A program made the position numbers and the translations under genes. This document shows positions 26,385-35,486 of a stretch of 64,000 bases of DNA, piece after piece. Origin of the DNA: Mucilaginibacter sp. L3T2-6 (GTDB lineage: Bacteria; Bacteroidota; Bacteroidia; Sphingobacteriales; Sphingobacteriaceae); NCBI RefSeq assembly GCF_030519355.1, contig NZ_JAUMKC010000001.1, forward strand, positions 372,001 through 436,000, in the 5' to 3' direction. Below the pieces are notes generated by a model. It was given only the letters and a program-made list of their open reading frames with translations. It had not been told where the DNA came from and made no database searches. Each line of letters begins with the position of its first letter. Positions within the stretch are counted from its first letter, which is position 1.

Positions 26385-27989
26385 ATGATAAAAAGTACTG
26401 CCACATTGCCTGATCTGAGCTATCTGCAGCTTGATGGCGCCGCGAACGTTTTTTACCAGCTTACACCAGCCGAATTGATTGAGGCGGCCTTGTTGAGAAA
26501 TGAGGGTGTTTTAGCCCATACGGGCGCGCTTGCCGTGGATACCGGCGAATTTACCGGCCGCTCGCCTAAAGACCGCTTTATTGTTGAAGACGATATTACA
26601 CGCGATAACGTTTGGTGGGGAAAGGTAAACCTGAAATTTGATGCTGAAAAGTTTGACGCTTTATTATATAAGGTAACTTGCTACCTGGCGAATAAGGATA
26701 TTTTCGTACGCGACGGCAGCGCATGCGCCAGCGAAAAATACAGCATAGCTATTCGTGTAATTAGCGAAACAGCTTACCAGAACCTGTTTGCTTATCACCT
26801 GTTTTTACGGCCGGATGTTGCAAATGCGGCGATAAAACCTGAATGGACTATAATTGCCGCTCCTGGTTTTAGGGCCGACCCGGCAACGGACGGCACCCGG
26901 CAGCATAATTTTTCCATTATCAATTTCACCAGGAAAATGATACTGATAGGGGGGACGGGCTATACCGGCGAGATAAAAAAAGGAATATTTTCGGTGCTGA
27001 ACTTTATTTTGCCGCATTACAATAAGGTGCTATCCATGCATTGTTCAGCTAATATTGGCAATAAAGGCGATACTGCAATATTCTTCGGACTGTCAGGCAC
27101 AGGTAAAACAACCCTTTCCGCCGACCCGGAGCGCCGTCTGATCGGGGATGACGAGCACGGCTGGGCCGATGACTCCGTATTTAACTTTGAAGGCGGTTGT
27201 TATGCCAAATGTATTGATCTTACCGCCGAAAATGAGCCGCAGATATTTAACGCGATTAAGTTTGGCGCACTGCTGGAAAACATCAATTTTATTGACGGGA
27301 CACGAACTGTAGATTTTGCAGACATCAGGAAAACAGAAAACACACGCGTTGCTTATCCCGTTTGCAATATCAATAACGCAGTTATTCCCTCAGTCGGCGA
27401 CGCGCCTAAAAACATATTCTTTTTAACTGCCGACGCCTTCGGTATTTTGCCGCCGGTATCTAAATTAACTCCCGAACAGGCAATGTATCACTTTATATCT
27501 GGTTATACCGCTAAGGTGGCTGGTACCGAGGCCGGGGTGACTGAGCCGAAGGCCACTTTTTCGGCTTGTTTTGGCGAAGCGTTCCTCCCGCTGAACCCTG
27601 TAAAATATGCTGAGCTCCTCGGCAATAAAATTAAGGAGCATAACGTTAAAGTATGGCTGATAAATACAGGCTGGACGGGCGGAGCTTTTGGCACCGGGAC
27701 AAGGATGAAGCTCAGATATACCCGGGCTATGATATCAGCCGCTTTAAATGGCGACCTGGACAAGGTTGAATACAGGGAACACCCGGTATTTAACCTCCGG
27801 ATGCCAACAAGTTGCCCCAATGTGCCGGAGAAACTGCTGAACCCGAGAGATACCTGGGACAACGCTGATGCTTACGATGAAAAGGCAAACGACCTGGCGT
27901 TATTGTTTAACAGGAATTTTGAACAATACGCGCCATATTGCGGGCAGCTTGTCATCAATGCTGCGCCAGGCATCGTAGTAACTACTTAA
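26385..27989 (+). CDS. pckA: Phosphoenolpyruvate carboxykinase (ATP)
   Basis: PckA converts oxaloacetate and ATP to PEP and CO2, the entry step of gluconeogenesis. The 534-residue protein has HTGALAVDTGEFTGRSPKDR (about 45-65), the kinase-1a P-loop GLSGTGKT (235-242), the metal-binding DDEHGW (about 252-257) and NTGWTGGAFGTGTRM near 425-439. These are features of the ATP-dependent class. It stands alone with long flanking regions. Confidence 0.97.
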   Translation: MIKSTATLPDLSYLQLDGAANVFYQLTPAELIEAALLRNEGVLAHTGALAVDTGEFTGRSPKDRFIVEDDITRDNVWWGKVNLKFDAEKFDALLYKVTCYLANKDIFVRDGSACASEKYSIAIRVISETAYQNLFAYHLFLRPDVANAAIKPEWTIIAAPGFRADPATDGTRQHNFSIINFTRKMILIGGTGYTGEIKKGIFSVLNFILPHYNKVLSMHCSANIGNKGDTAIFFGLSGTGKTTLSADPERRLIGDDEHGWADDSVFNFEGGCYAKCIDLTAENEPQIFNAIKFGALLENINFIDGTRTVDFADIRKTENTRVAYPVCNINNAVIPSVGDAPKNIFFLTADAFGILPPVSKLTPEQAMYHFISGYTAKVAGTEAGVTEPKATFSACFGEAFLPLNPVKYAELLGNKIKEHNVKVWLINTGWTGGAFGTGTRMKLRYTRAMISAALNGDLDKVEYREHPVFNLRMPTSCPNVPEKLLNPRDTWDNADAYDEKANDLALLFNRNFEQYAPYCGQLVINAAPGIVVTT

Positions 27990-28459
27990 TGGGCCTGTGA
28001 TGGACGGCTTAACGATCTGGCCGATAGGTGAAACCGCCGGCTGTGATTTATTTTGCTGACGAGACACTAAAGGTTTGAAGCGCGCGTTATTATAACGTAA
28101 ATTTTAGTTCAAAGCATCCAGAGTATCATGAAATGCTTTAAATTTTGCCTTGTATATTTACCGGAATATTTAAGGTATAACAGTCGGTAACATAATTTTT
28201 ATACATTATCGCTTGCTATTATTAAAAAAAATAGGTTTTATTGCAGAATATTATTTGTTCAAAATACAATTTATTAAGATTATCCTTGCTCGCGAACCAA
28301 GTATTGCAACCAGATAAAGCATAAATTAAATTTTGTTAAAGAATAACACAAAATATTTTTTTATTTCGTAGAAATTCTATTTTTGTTATTCGCTTTCAGA
28401 TTTTGCATTTAACAAACTTATATTCATAAACTAAAAACTAAAACTAAAAACTAAAAGTA
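27990..28459. other. 470-bp AT-rich control region upstream of exbB
   Basis: It contains a palindrome CGTTATTATAACG at 28085-28097, a very AT-rich tract from about 28200, and a TATTTTTG box at 28378-28385 matching TAnnTTTG (74 bases before the exbB ATG). No coding frame was found. The leader has repeated ACTAAAA units (28432-28455). Confidence 0.55.
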
Positions 28460-29296
28460 ATGGCAAACGCACCAACAAAACCAGCTAGCCCAGTAAAAAA
28501 AGAAAGTTCTACATCGTCGGGCTTGTTTGCAACGTTAACCATCCCAATCTGTATTGTGGTGGCAATTTTAATTTACATCTTTATCCTGGGCGATCCAAGC
28601 CACTTTGCTGATGGCGACATTGAAAAAGGAACAACAAATGACATATTCGGTCAGTTTCACAGAGGCGGTAAACTGGTACCTGTAATTATGTCGTACCTGT
28701 TAATGGTAATTGTGTTCTCTATCGAGCGGTTTGTGGTTATCGGAAAAGCTTCAGGAACTGGTAACGTTGACGCATTTGTTACCAGGGTTCAAAAAGCGCT
28801 TAACGCCAATAACATCGATGCTGCTAATGTTGAATGCGACAAACAAAAAGGTTCTGTTGCAAACGTGGTAAAATCAGGTTTAAAAAAATACCGCGAAATG
28901 GAGGTTGATGATAACCTGACTATCGACCAAAAATCACTGGCTATCCAGAAAGATATTGAAGAAGCTACTGCGTTGGAAATGCCGATGCTCGAGCAAAACC
29001 TGACCATCATCGCTACACTGGTATCTATCGGTACATTAACCGGTCTGTTAGGTACAGTATTCGGTATGATCAAGGCGTTCGGCGAGCTTGCTGCCGCAGG
29101 TGCAACTAACCAGACTGCACTGTCTGCATCAATCTCTGAGGCACTTGTAAACACTGCATTGGGTATCAGTACTTCAGCTTTATCGATCATCATGTACAAC
29201 GTATTCACTTCGAAAATTGATAAATTAACTTATGCAATTGACGAAACCGGTTTCAGCATTGTACAATCGTTTGCAGCATCACACAAAGATAAATAG
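28460..29296 (+). CDS. exbB: ExbB/TolQ-family proton channel protein
   Basis: The 278-residue protein has an N-terminal membrane segment (about 25-45), a second near 73-90 (IMSYLLMVIVFSIERF), and two adjacent C-terminal ones (about 175-215) carrying TLVSIGTLTGLLGTVFGMIK, typical of MotA/TolQ/ExbB. It forms the proton-conducting core that energises TonB. The N-terminal extension and extra segment are usual in Bacteroidota ExbB. First gene of an exbB-exbD-exbD-tonB set. Confidence 0.92.
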   Translation: MANAPTKPASPVKKESSTSSGLFATLTIPICIVVAILIYIFILGDPSHFADGDIEKGTTNDIFGQFHRGGKLVPVIMSYLLMVIVFSIERFVVIGKASGTGNVDAFVTRVQKALNANNIDAANVECDKQKGSVANVVKSGLKKYREMEVDDNLTIDQKSLAIQKDIEEATALEMPMLEQNLTIIATLVSIGTLTGLLGTVFGMIKAFGELAAAGATNQTALSASISEALVNTALGISTSALSIIMYNVFTSKIDKLTYAIDETGFSIVQSFAASHKDK

Positions 29297-29321
29297 TCAA
29301 TACGCTGTTGCTTAGTTTTTG

Positions 29322-29360
29322 CCCTGGTTATGTAAATTGACATAGTTTACATAACCAGGG
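29322..29360. repeat. Perfect 15-bp stem-loop between exbB and exbD
   Basis: CCCTGGTTATGTAAA (29322-29336) and TTTACATAACCAGGG (29346-29360) are perfect inverse copies with a nine-base loop. No T-run follows (ATAGTATA). It lies in the 107-bp gap between exbB and the first exbD. It could set the ratio of ExbB to downstream proteins by partial termination or mRNA processing. Confidence 0.75.
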
Positions 29361-29403
29361 ATAGTATAATCCATTTATACACTTACATTAAAAATAAAAA
29401 ATT

Positions 29404-30039
29404 ATGCCCAGAGTAAAAGTTGCCAGGAAAAGTACGGCGATAGATATGACAGCCATGTGTGATGTGGCTTTCCTGTTGCTTACCTTTTTCATATTAACGG
29501 CAAAACCAAAGGTGGATGACCCTTCTAAGGCTGAGGTTCCGGCTTCATCCAAAGAAATTCAGGTGCCTGACGATAACATTTTGACTATAGCAATCGGTAA
29601 GCAAACCGTTAACAAAACAAACCCTATATTTCTGTCATTCAGCGGTAATGACGTTCGCGTTGAGACGCTGAAAACAATGGGCGAGATTTATCACGTAGAT
29701 TTTACCCCTGCAGAACAGAACAGGTTTGCAAATACAGAATTATTTGGCGTTCCGATGAACCAAATGAAGTCATTTCTGAACACGCCTACCAATGACGTAG
29801 CGAAGTTTCAGCAAACAGGTATACCTGCCGACACTACGAATAATAATGAGTTGTCTAACTGGATACTTAATGCCCGTAAGGCTGACCGGGCGTTGCATGG
29901 TAAGGATTACAGCATTGCAATAAAAGGCGACAGGCTGCAGGAATACCCGGTAGTGAATACGGTGATAACTGTATTGGGCCACCAGAAATTATTTAAGTTT
30001 GATTTAATCACAACGCTTAGAAAACAAGCAAAAAAATAA
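29404..30039 (+). CDS. ExbD/TolR-family protein (first copy)
   Basis: The 211-residue protein has the ExbD signature at the N-terminus: a basic start, then STAIDMTAMCDVAFLLLTFF, where the conserved Asp of the membrane helix is in MCDVAF (about residue 20). A periplasmic domain of about 170 residues follows, longer than in the second copy. It pairs with ExbB to form the proton channel. Two ExbD paralogs in tandem are usual in this phylum. Confidence 0.9.
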   Translation: MPRVKVARKSTAIDMTAMCDVAFLLLTFFILTAKPKVDDPSKAEVPASSKEIQVPDDNILTIAIGKQTVNKTNPIFLSFSGNDVRVETLKTMGEIYHVDFTPAEQNRFANTELFGVPMNQMKSFLNTPTNDVAKFQQTGIPADTTNNNELSNWILNARKADRALHGKDYSIAIKGDRLQEYPVVNTVITVLGHQKLFKFDLITTLRKQAKK

Positions 30040-30043
30040 AGAG

Positions 30044-30583
30044 ATGGCAGAATTAGATACCTCCGGCGGGGGTAAGCATAAAGGCGGGAAGATAAGAAGT
30101 AAAAAAGCATCAACACGCGTTGACTTGACAGCGATGGTGGATCTGGCTTTCTTGTTGATCACCTTCTTCATGTTTACCACTACGCTAAACAAGCCAAAGG
30201 CGATGAATTTGGCCATGCCGGACAACTCCGTAAAAACCAGCCAGCTACCTGTTGCAGCAACAAGAACCATGACGATCTTGCTTGGCGCGCATAATAAGCT
30301 GGAATGGTATATGGGCGAGCCCGGTAAATCGGCGCCCACCGTAGATGGCTACGGCCCGAATGGTTTACGCAAAGCTTTAATTGAAAATGGAAATCAGGTT
30401 GCGTCTACCCATGCGGGACCGGATAACTTTATGATCGTTTTGATAAAGCCGAGCGACAAATCGACCTATGAGAATTTGGTTTCGGCTCTTGACGAAATGA
30501 GCATCACCAATATCAAATCATACGCGATTGTGAAGATTTTGCCTATTGAAGAAAAGGCATTAAAAGACCAGGGACTGTTGTAG
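30044..30583 (+). CDS. ExbD/TolR-family protein (second copy)
   Basis: The 179-residue protein has STRVDLTAMVDLAFLLITFF with the conserved Asp in MVDLAF (about 32). A periplasmic domain of about 130 residues follows. It begins 4 bp after the first exbD. The start MAELDTSGGGKHKGGKIRSK is basic and Gly-rich. Confidence 0.9.
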   Translation: MAELDTSGGGKHKGGKIRSKKASTRVDLTAMVDLAFLLITFFMFTTTLNKPKAMNLAMPDNSVKTSQLPVAATRTMTILLGAHNKLEWYMGEPGKSAPTVDGYGPNGLRKALIENGNQVASTHAGPDNFMIVLIKPSDKSTYENLVSALDEMSITNIKSYAIVKILPIEEKALKDQGLL

Positions 30584-30630
30584 TAATATTTGAATTACTT
30601 GAACGTTAATTAATATTAAAGCCAAAAAAA

Positions 30631-31446
30631 ATGTTTGGATCAAAGTTAGACATATTAAACCAGCATTGGATTGATGTTGTTTTTACAGATCGCAACAAAG
30701 CATATGGCGCTTACGAACTAAGAAAGAGCAACGACAAGAACACACGTAAAGCTCTTATAATAGGTGTAATCGTATTTGTTTTAGCAATTTCTGCAAATAC
30801 AATCATGGATATGATTTCTGGTTTCATTCCGAAAGGAAAGGAAAAAATTAAAATAACCAATGTGGTTCTTTCGCCACCGCCTGTGGACCTGAAAAAACCA
30901 CCTCCGCCACCTCCGCCTGAGCCGCCAAAACCGAAGGTTGACCAGGTAAAATTCCCGCCGCCGGTTGTAAAGCCCGACGTTGAGGTGAAGGAAAAACCAC
31001 CTACAGTAGAAGAGCTGAAAGTAGCTGACCCGGGCCAGAAAAACCTGAAAGGCGACAAAAATGCCGACGTGGTTATTGATGAGCCGGTAGGTACTTCGGA
31101 TGTAAAGGCTACTGAAGAAGACCCTAATAAGATCTTTACCTCGGTTGAGCAGGTTCCTTCTTTTCCAGGTGGTATCGAGAAATTTTACGCTTACCTGAGC
31201 AAGAACATACGTTACCCCGCTGTAGCCCGTGAAAACGGCACACAAGGTAAGGTTATTGTAAGTTTCGTTTGCGAACGCGATGGATCATTAACCGATATTA
31301 AAGTGTCGCGTGGTATTGGTGATGGTTGCGACGAAGAAGCAGTACGTGTTTTGAAGTCGTCTCCGAAGTGGAAGCCAGGTATTCAAAACGGCCGCCCGGT
31401 TCGTGTTGCATACAGCGTGCCGATCAACTTTGCACTTGCTGAATAA
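30631..31446 (+). CDS. tonB: TonB family energy transducer
   Basis: The 271-residue protein has a cytoplasmic N-terminus with the FTDRNKAYGAYELRK motif (about 18-32) and a membrane helix (about 42-62). A proline-rich periplasmic spacer (KKPPPPPPPEPPKPK, about 88-102) precedes the C-terminal TonB domain (FPGGIEKFYAYLSKNIRYP to VPINFALAE, about 180-271). It couples ExbBD to outer-membrane receptors such as SusC-like transporters. 47 bp after exbD. Confidence 0.93.
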   Translation: MFGSKLDILNQHWIDVVFTDRNKAYGAYELRKSNDKNTRKALIIGVIVFVLAISANTIMDMISGFIPKGKEKIKITNVVLSPPPVDLKKPPPPPPPEPPKPKVDQVKFPPPVVKPDVEVKEKPPTVEELKVADPGQKNLKGDKNADVVIDEPVGTSDVKATEEDPNKIFTSVEQVPSFPGGIEKFYAYLSKNIRYPAVARENGTQGKVIVSFVCERDGSLTDIKVSRGIGDGCDEEAVRVLKSSPKWKPGIQNGRPVRVAYSVPINFALAE

Positions 31447-31456
31447 TTAATATTCG

Positions 31457-31684
31457 ATGTCATTTTATAATCGAGAGCAAAAATCGCCCGCAAGGCGGTT
31501 TTTGCTTATTTTAGGCGTATTGGGATTTGTTTGCGTAATGACGCTGGCCGGGATGGTTATTTTTTGGGACGCTATGCTGCCAAACTTTTCCAAAATGCAG
31601 CGTATCGGTTTTGGTGCAATATTGGTGATCTACGGAATATTGCGTTTTTCACGTTTGTTAAAAAAGAGACCGGATGAAATTTAG
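31457..31684 (+). CDS. Small two-span membrane protein
   Basis: The 75-residue protein has two membrane segments (about 14-36 and 47-64) and basic ends. It begins 10 bp after tonB and its last 11 bases overlap the PstS-like gene, so it belongs to the exb-tonB operon. I do not recognise a named family. Confidence 0.7.
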   Translation: MSFYNREQKSPARRFLLILGVLGFVCVMTLAGMVIFWDAMLPNFSKMQRIGFGAILVIYGILRFSRLLKKRPDEI

Positions 31685-32582
31685 TTTTAAGCTTTTTTGT
31701 ACAGGTACACTGATACTTGGTGCGTTGGGCAGCTGTAAACAAAAGGCTGAAAAGGCACCAAACGCCGACCGCGCTTCAATATTTGTGGTGGATGAATCTT
31801 TTAAGCCTATCATTGAACAGGAACTCTACGTCTACAAGGATACTTACAAAAAAAGCCACCCGAGAGTTATTTATGCGCCCGAAAATAATGCGGTAAATAT
31901 GCTCTTTTCTGATAGTGTAAGGGTGCTCATTCTTGCACGTGAAATGAATGCAGAAGAGAACAAAGTTCTGCAATCGAAAAATATAAAGCCAATAGTTAAT
32001 TGTTTTGCAATTGACGCAGTAACATTGATTGTTAACCAGGCTTCAAAGGACACTGCAATTACTGTTAGTGAAATAAAAAAAATGCTTAACGGGAATACTA
32101 AAACCGATAAAGATATCGTTTTTGATAACCCTAACTCCGGTTTGGTACGTTACCTTAAAGAATTTTCAGGAAGTAATCTGAAACAAAAAAATATTTATTC
32201 GCTTAAGTCTAATAAAGAGGTCATCAAATACGTGAGCGGGCACCCCAATGCCATTGGCATTACCGGGTTCAGCTGGCTGAACGACCCGGAAAAGGATTAT
32301 GAAGATGCGGTTAACAGGGTAAAGATAATGTCGGTAAAAGATGATGTAAAAAATCCGTCCGGCGCTTATTATTCACCATCGCAGGAAACCCTGGCGCTGA
32401 AACAATACCCTCTTACCCGAAGCCTGTATATTTTAAACTTTACCGGCAAGATGGGCATAGGGATGGAGTTTGCGGCGTTTGTTGCAGGTGACAGGGGGCA
32501 ACGCATCATATTGAAATCGGGTTTGCTGCCTTTTGCTATCCCGGGCAGGGAAGTTAATATTATCAGAAAAGTGATACAGTAA
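31674..32582 (+). CDS. PstS-like phosphate-binding lipoprotein
   Basis: The 302-residue protein has a lipoprotein signal (lipobox LGSC, Cys21) and a type-2 periplasmic binding fold. Strands follow FVVDESFKPIIEQELYVYKD, AREMNAEE, and SGLVRYLKEFSGSN in the phosphate-binding position. It resembles PstS-type proteins of Bacteroidota that lie beside tonB rather than with pstCAB. The ligand is unproven. It overlaps the preceding gene by 11 bp. Confidence 0.82.
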   Translation: MKFSFKLFCTGTLILGALGSCKQKAEKAPNADRASIFVVDESFKPIIEQELYVYKDTYKKSHPRVIYAPENNAVNMLFSDSVRVLILAREMNAEENKVLQSKNIKPIVNCFAIDAVTLIVNQASKDTAITVSEIKKMLNGNTKTDKDIVFDNPNSGLVRYLKEFSGSNLKQKNIYSLKSNKEVIKYVSGHPNAIGITGFSWLNDPEKDYEDAVNRVKIMSVKDDVKNPSGAYYSPSQETLALKQYPLTRSLYILNFTGKMGIGMEFAAFVAGDRGQRIILKSGLLPFAIPGREVNIIRKVIQ

Positions 32583-32927
32583 ATGGTCATTAGTCTTAAG
32601 TCAGTAGTTTTAAGTCTTTATCTTTTTGACTTAATTCTTCCGGCTTCTGGCTTATCCGCTCTATCATCAATATGTCACGATTATTTGCTTTGTAACAAAC
32701 TTGTTTAAACTTGTACCTGTTATTTTAGTCGAAAAATTAATATCATTGCAATAATATTGCAATTGCAACATTATCTTTTAAACTAAACATGTATTACTTA
32801 GAACAGTAATGCAGAAACTATAAACTATATAACTAAAATAAATTGTGAACCCGGGGAGGCTTAGCGTACAGATATTTATATCTTAGTTGTTCGTTAAATC
32901 TCACCGTTAAAAAACAAGGAACTCAAA
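32583..32927. other. 345-bp stretch before the TPR gene
   Basis: The first part has degenerate AGTCTTAAGTC-like repeats of low complexity. A near-perfect palindrome TTGCAATAATATTGCAA lies at 32746-32762. No gene was found. It serves as the probable promoter region of the TPR gene. Confidence 0.55.
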
Positions 32928-34688
32928 ATGAAAATGATTAGTAGGATAGCCGGAGCAGGGCTGGGTTTGATGGTTTTAGGATCGCAGGCCTTTGCACAAA
33001 GCCTCGCAGACGCTAAAAAAGCCATTGATGCCGAGCAGTACCAGAAAGCGAAGTCGATGCTTAAAAACCTTACCACCACACAGGCCGATAAGGATGAAAA
33101 TTACTTTTACCTTGGCTGGGTGTATTTGAAGCAGGATGACGCCGATTCAGCGAAGACCTTTTTCAACAAAGGCCTGGCAGTGAACCCTAAGTCGGCATTA
33201 AATATGGTAGGTTTAGGAGCAGTTGCCCATATTGAAAAAGACAATGCGACCGCTACCAACGAATTTAACCAGGCCATTGCTGCAACACCGAAGAAAGACA
33301 GCAAGCCTTACCTGTATATTGGATTAAGCTACCTTTTACCAGTTGAAGGCAGCAGTGTCGGCGTTAACGGCTCGAAAATTTCCGCAGCCGACGCAGATGC
33401 CGCATTAGCTGTTTTGCAAAAAGGTGCAGCTGTTGATAAGAAAGATGCTGAGATATTGGTAGCGATGGGTGATGCATACCGCTCACAGTTAAAAAGCACT
33501 GACGCTTATACACAGTACAGCAATGCCTTGGCTATCGACCCTAAGCTTGCTGCAGCTGATGTTGCTATCGGCGTATTATGGCGTTATGCAGAAAATTTCG
33601 ACGCATCCGAAGATGAATTTAAAAAGGCCTTGGCTATTGACCCTAACTATGGCCCTGCTTACCGCGAATGGGCTGAAACTAACTTGCGCCAGGCTCCCAA
33701 GGATCCCACCACCTACCAGGCGAAAGTAAAACAGGCGGCTGACAATTATAAGAAATATATCAGCCTCACTGATTATTCTCCTGAGTCGCAAATGCGTTAT
33801 GCTGACTTTGTATTCAGGGCAAAAGACTTCACGACACTGCAAAAGGTTGCAACAGACCTTTCTTCCTCACAAAAAAGCAACTTAAGGGTATATCGTTATT
33901 TAGGATATGCTGCCTATGAGAATAAAGACTATCCTGCTGCTGAAACTGCTTTGACTAAATGGATAAATGAGGCGGACAAAAAGCGTTTGATCCCAGCCGA
34001 TTACCTATATCTTGGGAAGACGCAATTAGCAGAGAAGAAAGATTCTTTAGGTATCCAGAACCTGCGCACTGCATTGACGCTTGACACTACGCAAGTAGAC
34101 CTGTATGGTGAAATTGCGGGTGCCTTGTATCAGCAAAGAAAGTACGCAGATGCTGCAAAAGCCTATAATTTTTATGGACAAAGATCTCGTTCGGCTCAGT
34201 TGCAAGACCATTATAAAGAAGGCTACAGCTGGTTCGAAGCTTACAAGCAACAATACGTTGCTGCCCAAAAGGATAAGAATGCCCCAAAACCAGACTCGAC
34301 TTACTTGATAAAAGCCGATTCTGCGTTTGCCTATGTTGAACGTAAGGTGTCGAAGCCAATCGCAGCTGTTGTTTCTATGCATGCCCAGGTGAAAGACTTT
34401 GAAGACGGTGATCGCAATGATCCCAAGGCTTTTAAAGGTTTGGCAAAACCGCTTTATGAACAATACATTCAGATCACTACGGCAAGCGGCACTGTAGCTG
34501 ACAAGGATAAGGAAGGTGTAGCTGCGGCTTACGCTTATCTTGGTAACTACGCCGAGTATAAAGACAATGACCACGCTAAAGCGCTGGATTATTTCAATAA
34601 GGCCAAAGATCTTGACCCTAATAACCCGCAAGTAGTTTATTACTTCCAAACTAAGGGTAAGGCTGCCGCCGGAGCTAAGAGTAAATAA
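32928..34688 (+). CDS. Secreted tetratricopeptide repeat protein
   Basis: The 586-residue protein has a signal peptide (MKMISRIAGAGLGLMVLGSQ then AFAQ, cleavage near 24). It is built of TPR units, for example AKSMLKNLTTTQADKDENYF, YLGWVYLKQDDADSAKTFF, and the final KALDYFNKAKDLDPNNPQVV. It is probably a periplasmic scaffold. Its place after the exb-tonB-PstS cluster suggests a link to that machinery, but it has its own upstream region. A strong terminator follows. Confidence 0.85.
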   Translation: MKMISRIAGAGLGLMVLGSQAFAQSLADAKKAIDAEQYQKAKSMLKNLTTTQADKDENYFYLGWVYLKQDDADSAKTFFNKGLAVNPKSALNMVGLGAVAHIEKDNATATNEFNQAIAATPKKDSKPYLYIGLSYLLPVEGSSVGVNGSKISAADADAALAVLQKGAAVDKKDAEILVAMGDAYRSQLKSTDAYTQYSNALAIDPKLAAADVAIGVLWRYAENFDASEDEFKKALAIDPNYGPAYREWAETNLRQAPKDPTTYQAKVKQAADNYKKYISLTDYSPESQMRYADFVFRAKDFTTLQKVATDLSSSQKSNLRVYRYLGYAAYENKDYPAAETALTKWINEADKKRLIPADYLYLGKTQLAEKKDSLGIQNLRTALTLDTTQVDLYGEIAGALYQQRKYADAAKAYNFYGQRSRSAQLQDHYKEGYSWFEAYKQQYVAAQKDKNAPKPDSTYLIKADSAFAYVERKVSKPIAAVVSMHAQVKDFEDGDRNDPKAFKGLAKPLYEQYIQITTASGTVADKDKEGVAAAYAYLGNYAEYKDNDHAKALDYFNKAKDLDPNNPQVVYYFQTKGKAAAGAKSK

Positions 34689-34707
34689 TAAATTTAAATA
34701 AAGGAAG

Positions 34708-34736
34708 GCCTCCCGATTTTTCGGGAGGCTTTTTTA
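34708..34736 (+). terminator. Intrinsic terminator of the TPR gene
   Basis: GCCTCCCGA (34708-34716), loop TTTT, TCGGGAGGC (34721-34729), then TTTTTTATT. A perfect 9-bp stem with T-run, 19 bp after the TPR stop. Confidence 0.92.
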
Positions 34737-34751
34737 TTATCATCCCGTTTG

Positions 34752-34759
34752 TATATTTG
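34752..34759 (+). promoter_or_regulatory. Bacteroidota-type -7 box (TATATTTG) of nuoA
   Basis: TATATTTG ends four bases before the nuoA ATG at 34764. A TTG at 34749 overlaps this box and is a less likely start. A transcript from here would be leaderless. Confidence 0.5.
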
Positions 34760-34763
34760 CACC

Positions 34764-35144
34764 ATGGAAGTACAAAGTTTACCCGTTAATTATTTGCCTA
34801 TCATTTTTCAAATGGTCGTGGCCTTAGGTTTTGTGGTTACTACTATGTTTGTTACCCACAAAATCGGTCCAAAAAGGGTTACCAAAGACAAGCTGACCCC
34901 GTTTGAGTCGGGTATCGAGGTTATCGGTAATGCACGTACCCCTATCTCCATCAAATATTTCCTGGTGGCTATCCTTTTCGTATTGTTCGACGTTGAGGTA
35001 ATATTCATGTATCCCTGGGCGGTAAACTATAAAGAATTTACAGCAGCCGGCAGCAGCGGCATGATAGAGATGTTTATCTTTATGGGCACACTGTTACTGG
35101 GCTTTATCTATGTAATTAAGAAAAAGGCGCTGGATTGGGATTAG
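34764..35144 (+). CDS. nuoA: NADH-quinone oxidoreductase subunit A
   Basis: The 126-residue protein has three membrane helices and the NuoA signatures KLTPFESGIEVIG (about 42-54) and FDVEVIFMYPWAV (about 78-90). The ATG at 34764 is preferred. It belongs to the membrane arm of complex I. It is separated from nuoB by 342 bp with no other gene, unlike the compact rest of the cluster. Confidence 0.93.
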   Translation: MEVQSLPVNYLPIIFQMVVALGFVVTTMFVTHKIGPKRVTKDKLTPFESGIEVIGNARTPISIKYFLVAILFVLFDVEVIFMYPWAVNYKEFTAAGSSGMIEMFIFMGTLLLGFIYVIKKKALDWD

Positions 35145-35486
35145 TTTTTCGTCCAGAGTCTGGCAGTTAGTAAGTCCGGATGACGGGAAAGGGCTGGGGT
35201 CTTAAAGATCACAACTAAGCTCTCGAAACAGTTCAATGAATATGCAGAATATCACTTCCGGACTTTCAATTTCCAGAACCCTGTGACTTATTAAGAATAA
35301 TTCTAAATATATCCGCCTTGTTGCACAGTGTACTTTATACATTATAAAATATTGTAAATTTGTATTGTTTTATAGGCTAACTATAAACGCCTTTATTCTT
35401 GGCCGGAAATTTGTAAAAGTTACATTTCCGGTTGGCTTTCTAAAGGCTTCCGACTCATTAGGAGTGAGTTTTGTATCATATACATT
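35145..35486. other. 342-bp gap between nuoA and nuoB
   Basis: No gene, strong hairpin or TAnnTTTG box was found. It probably holds the promoter of the main nuoB-to-N transcript, since the following genes are tightly packed. Confidence 0.5.
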
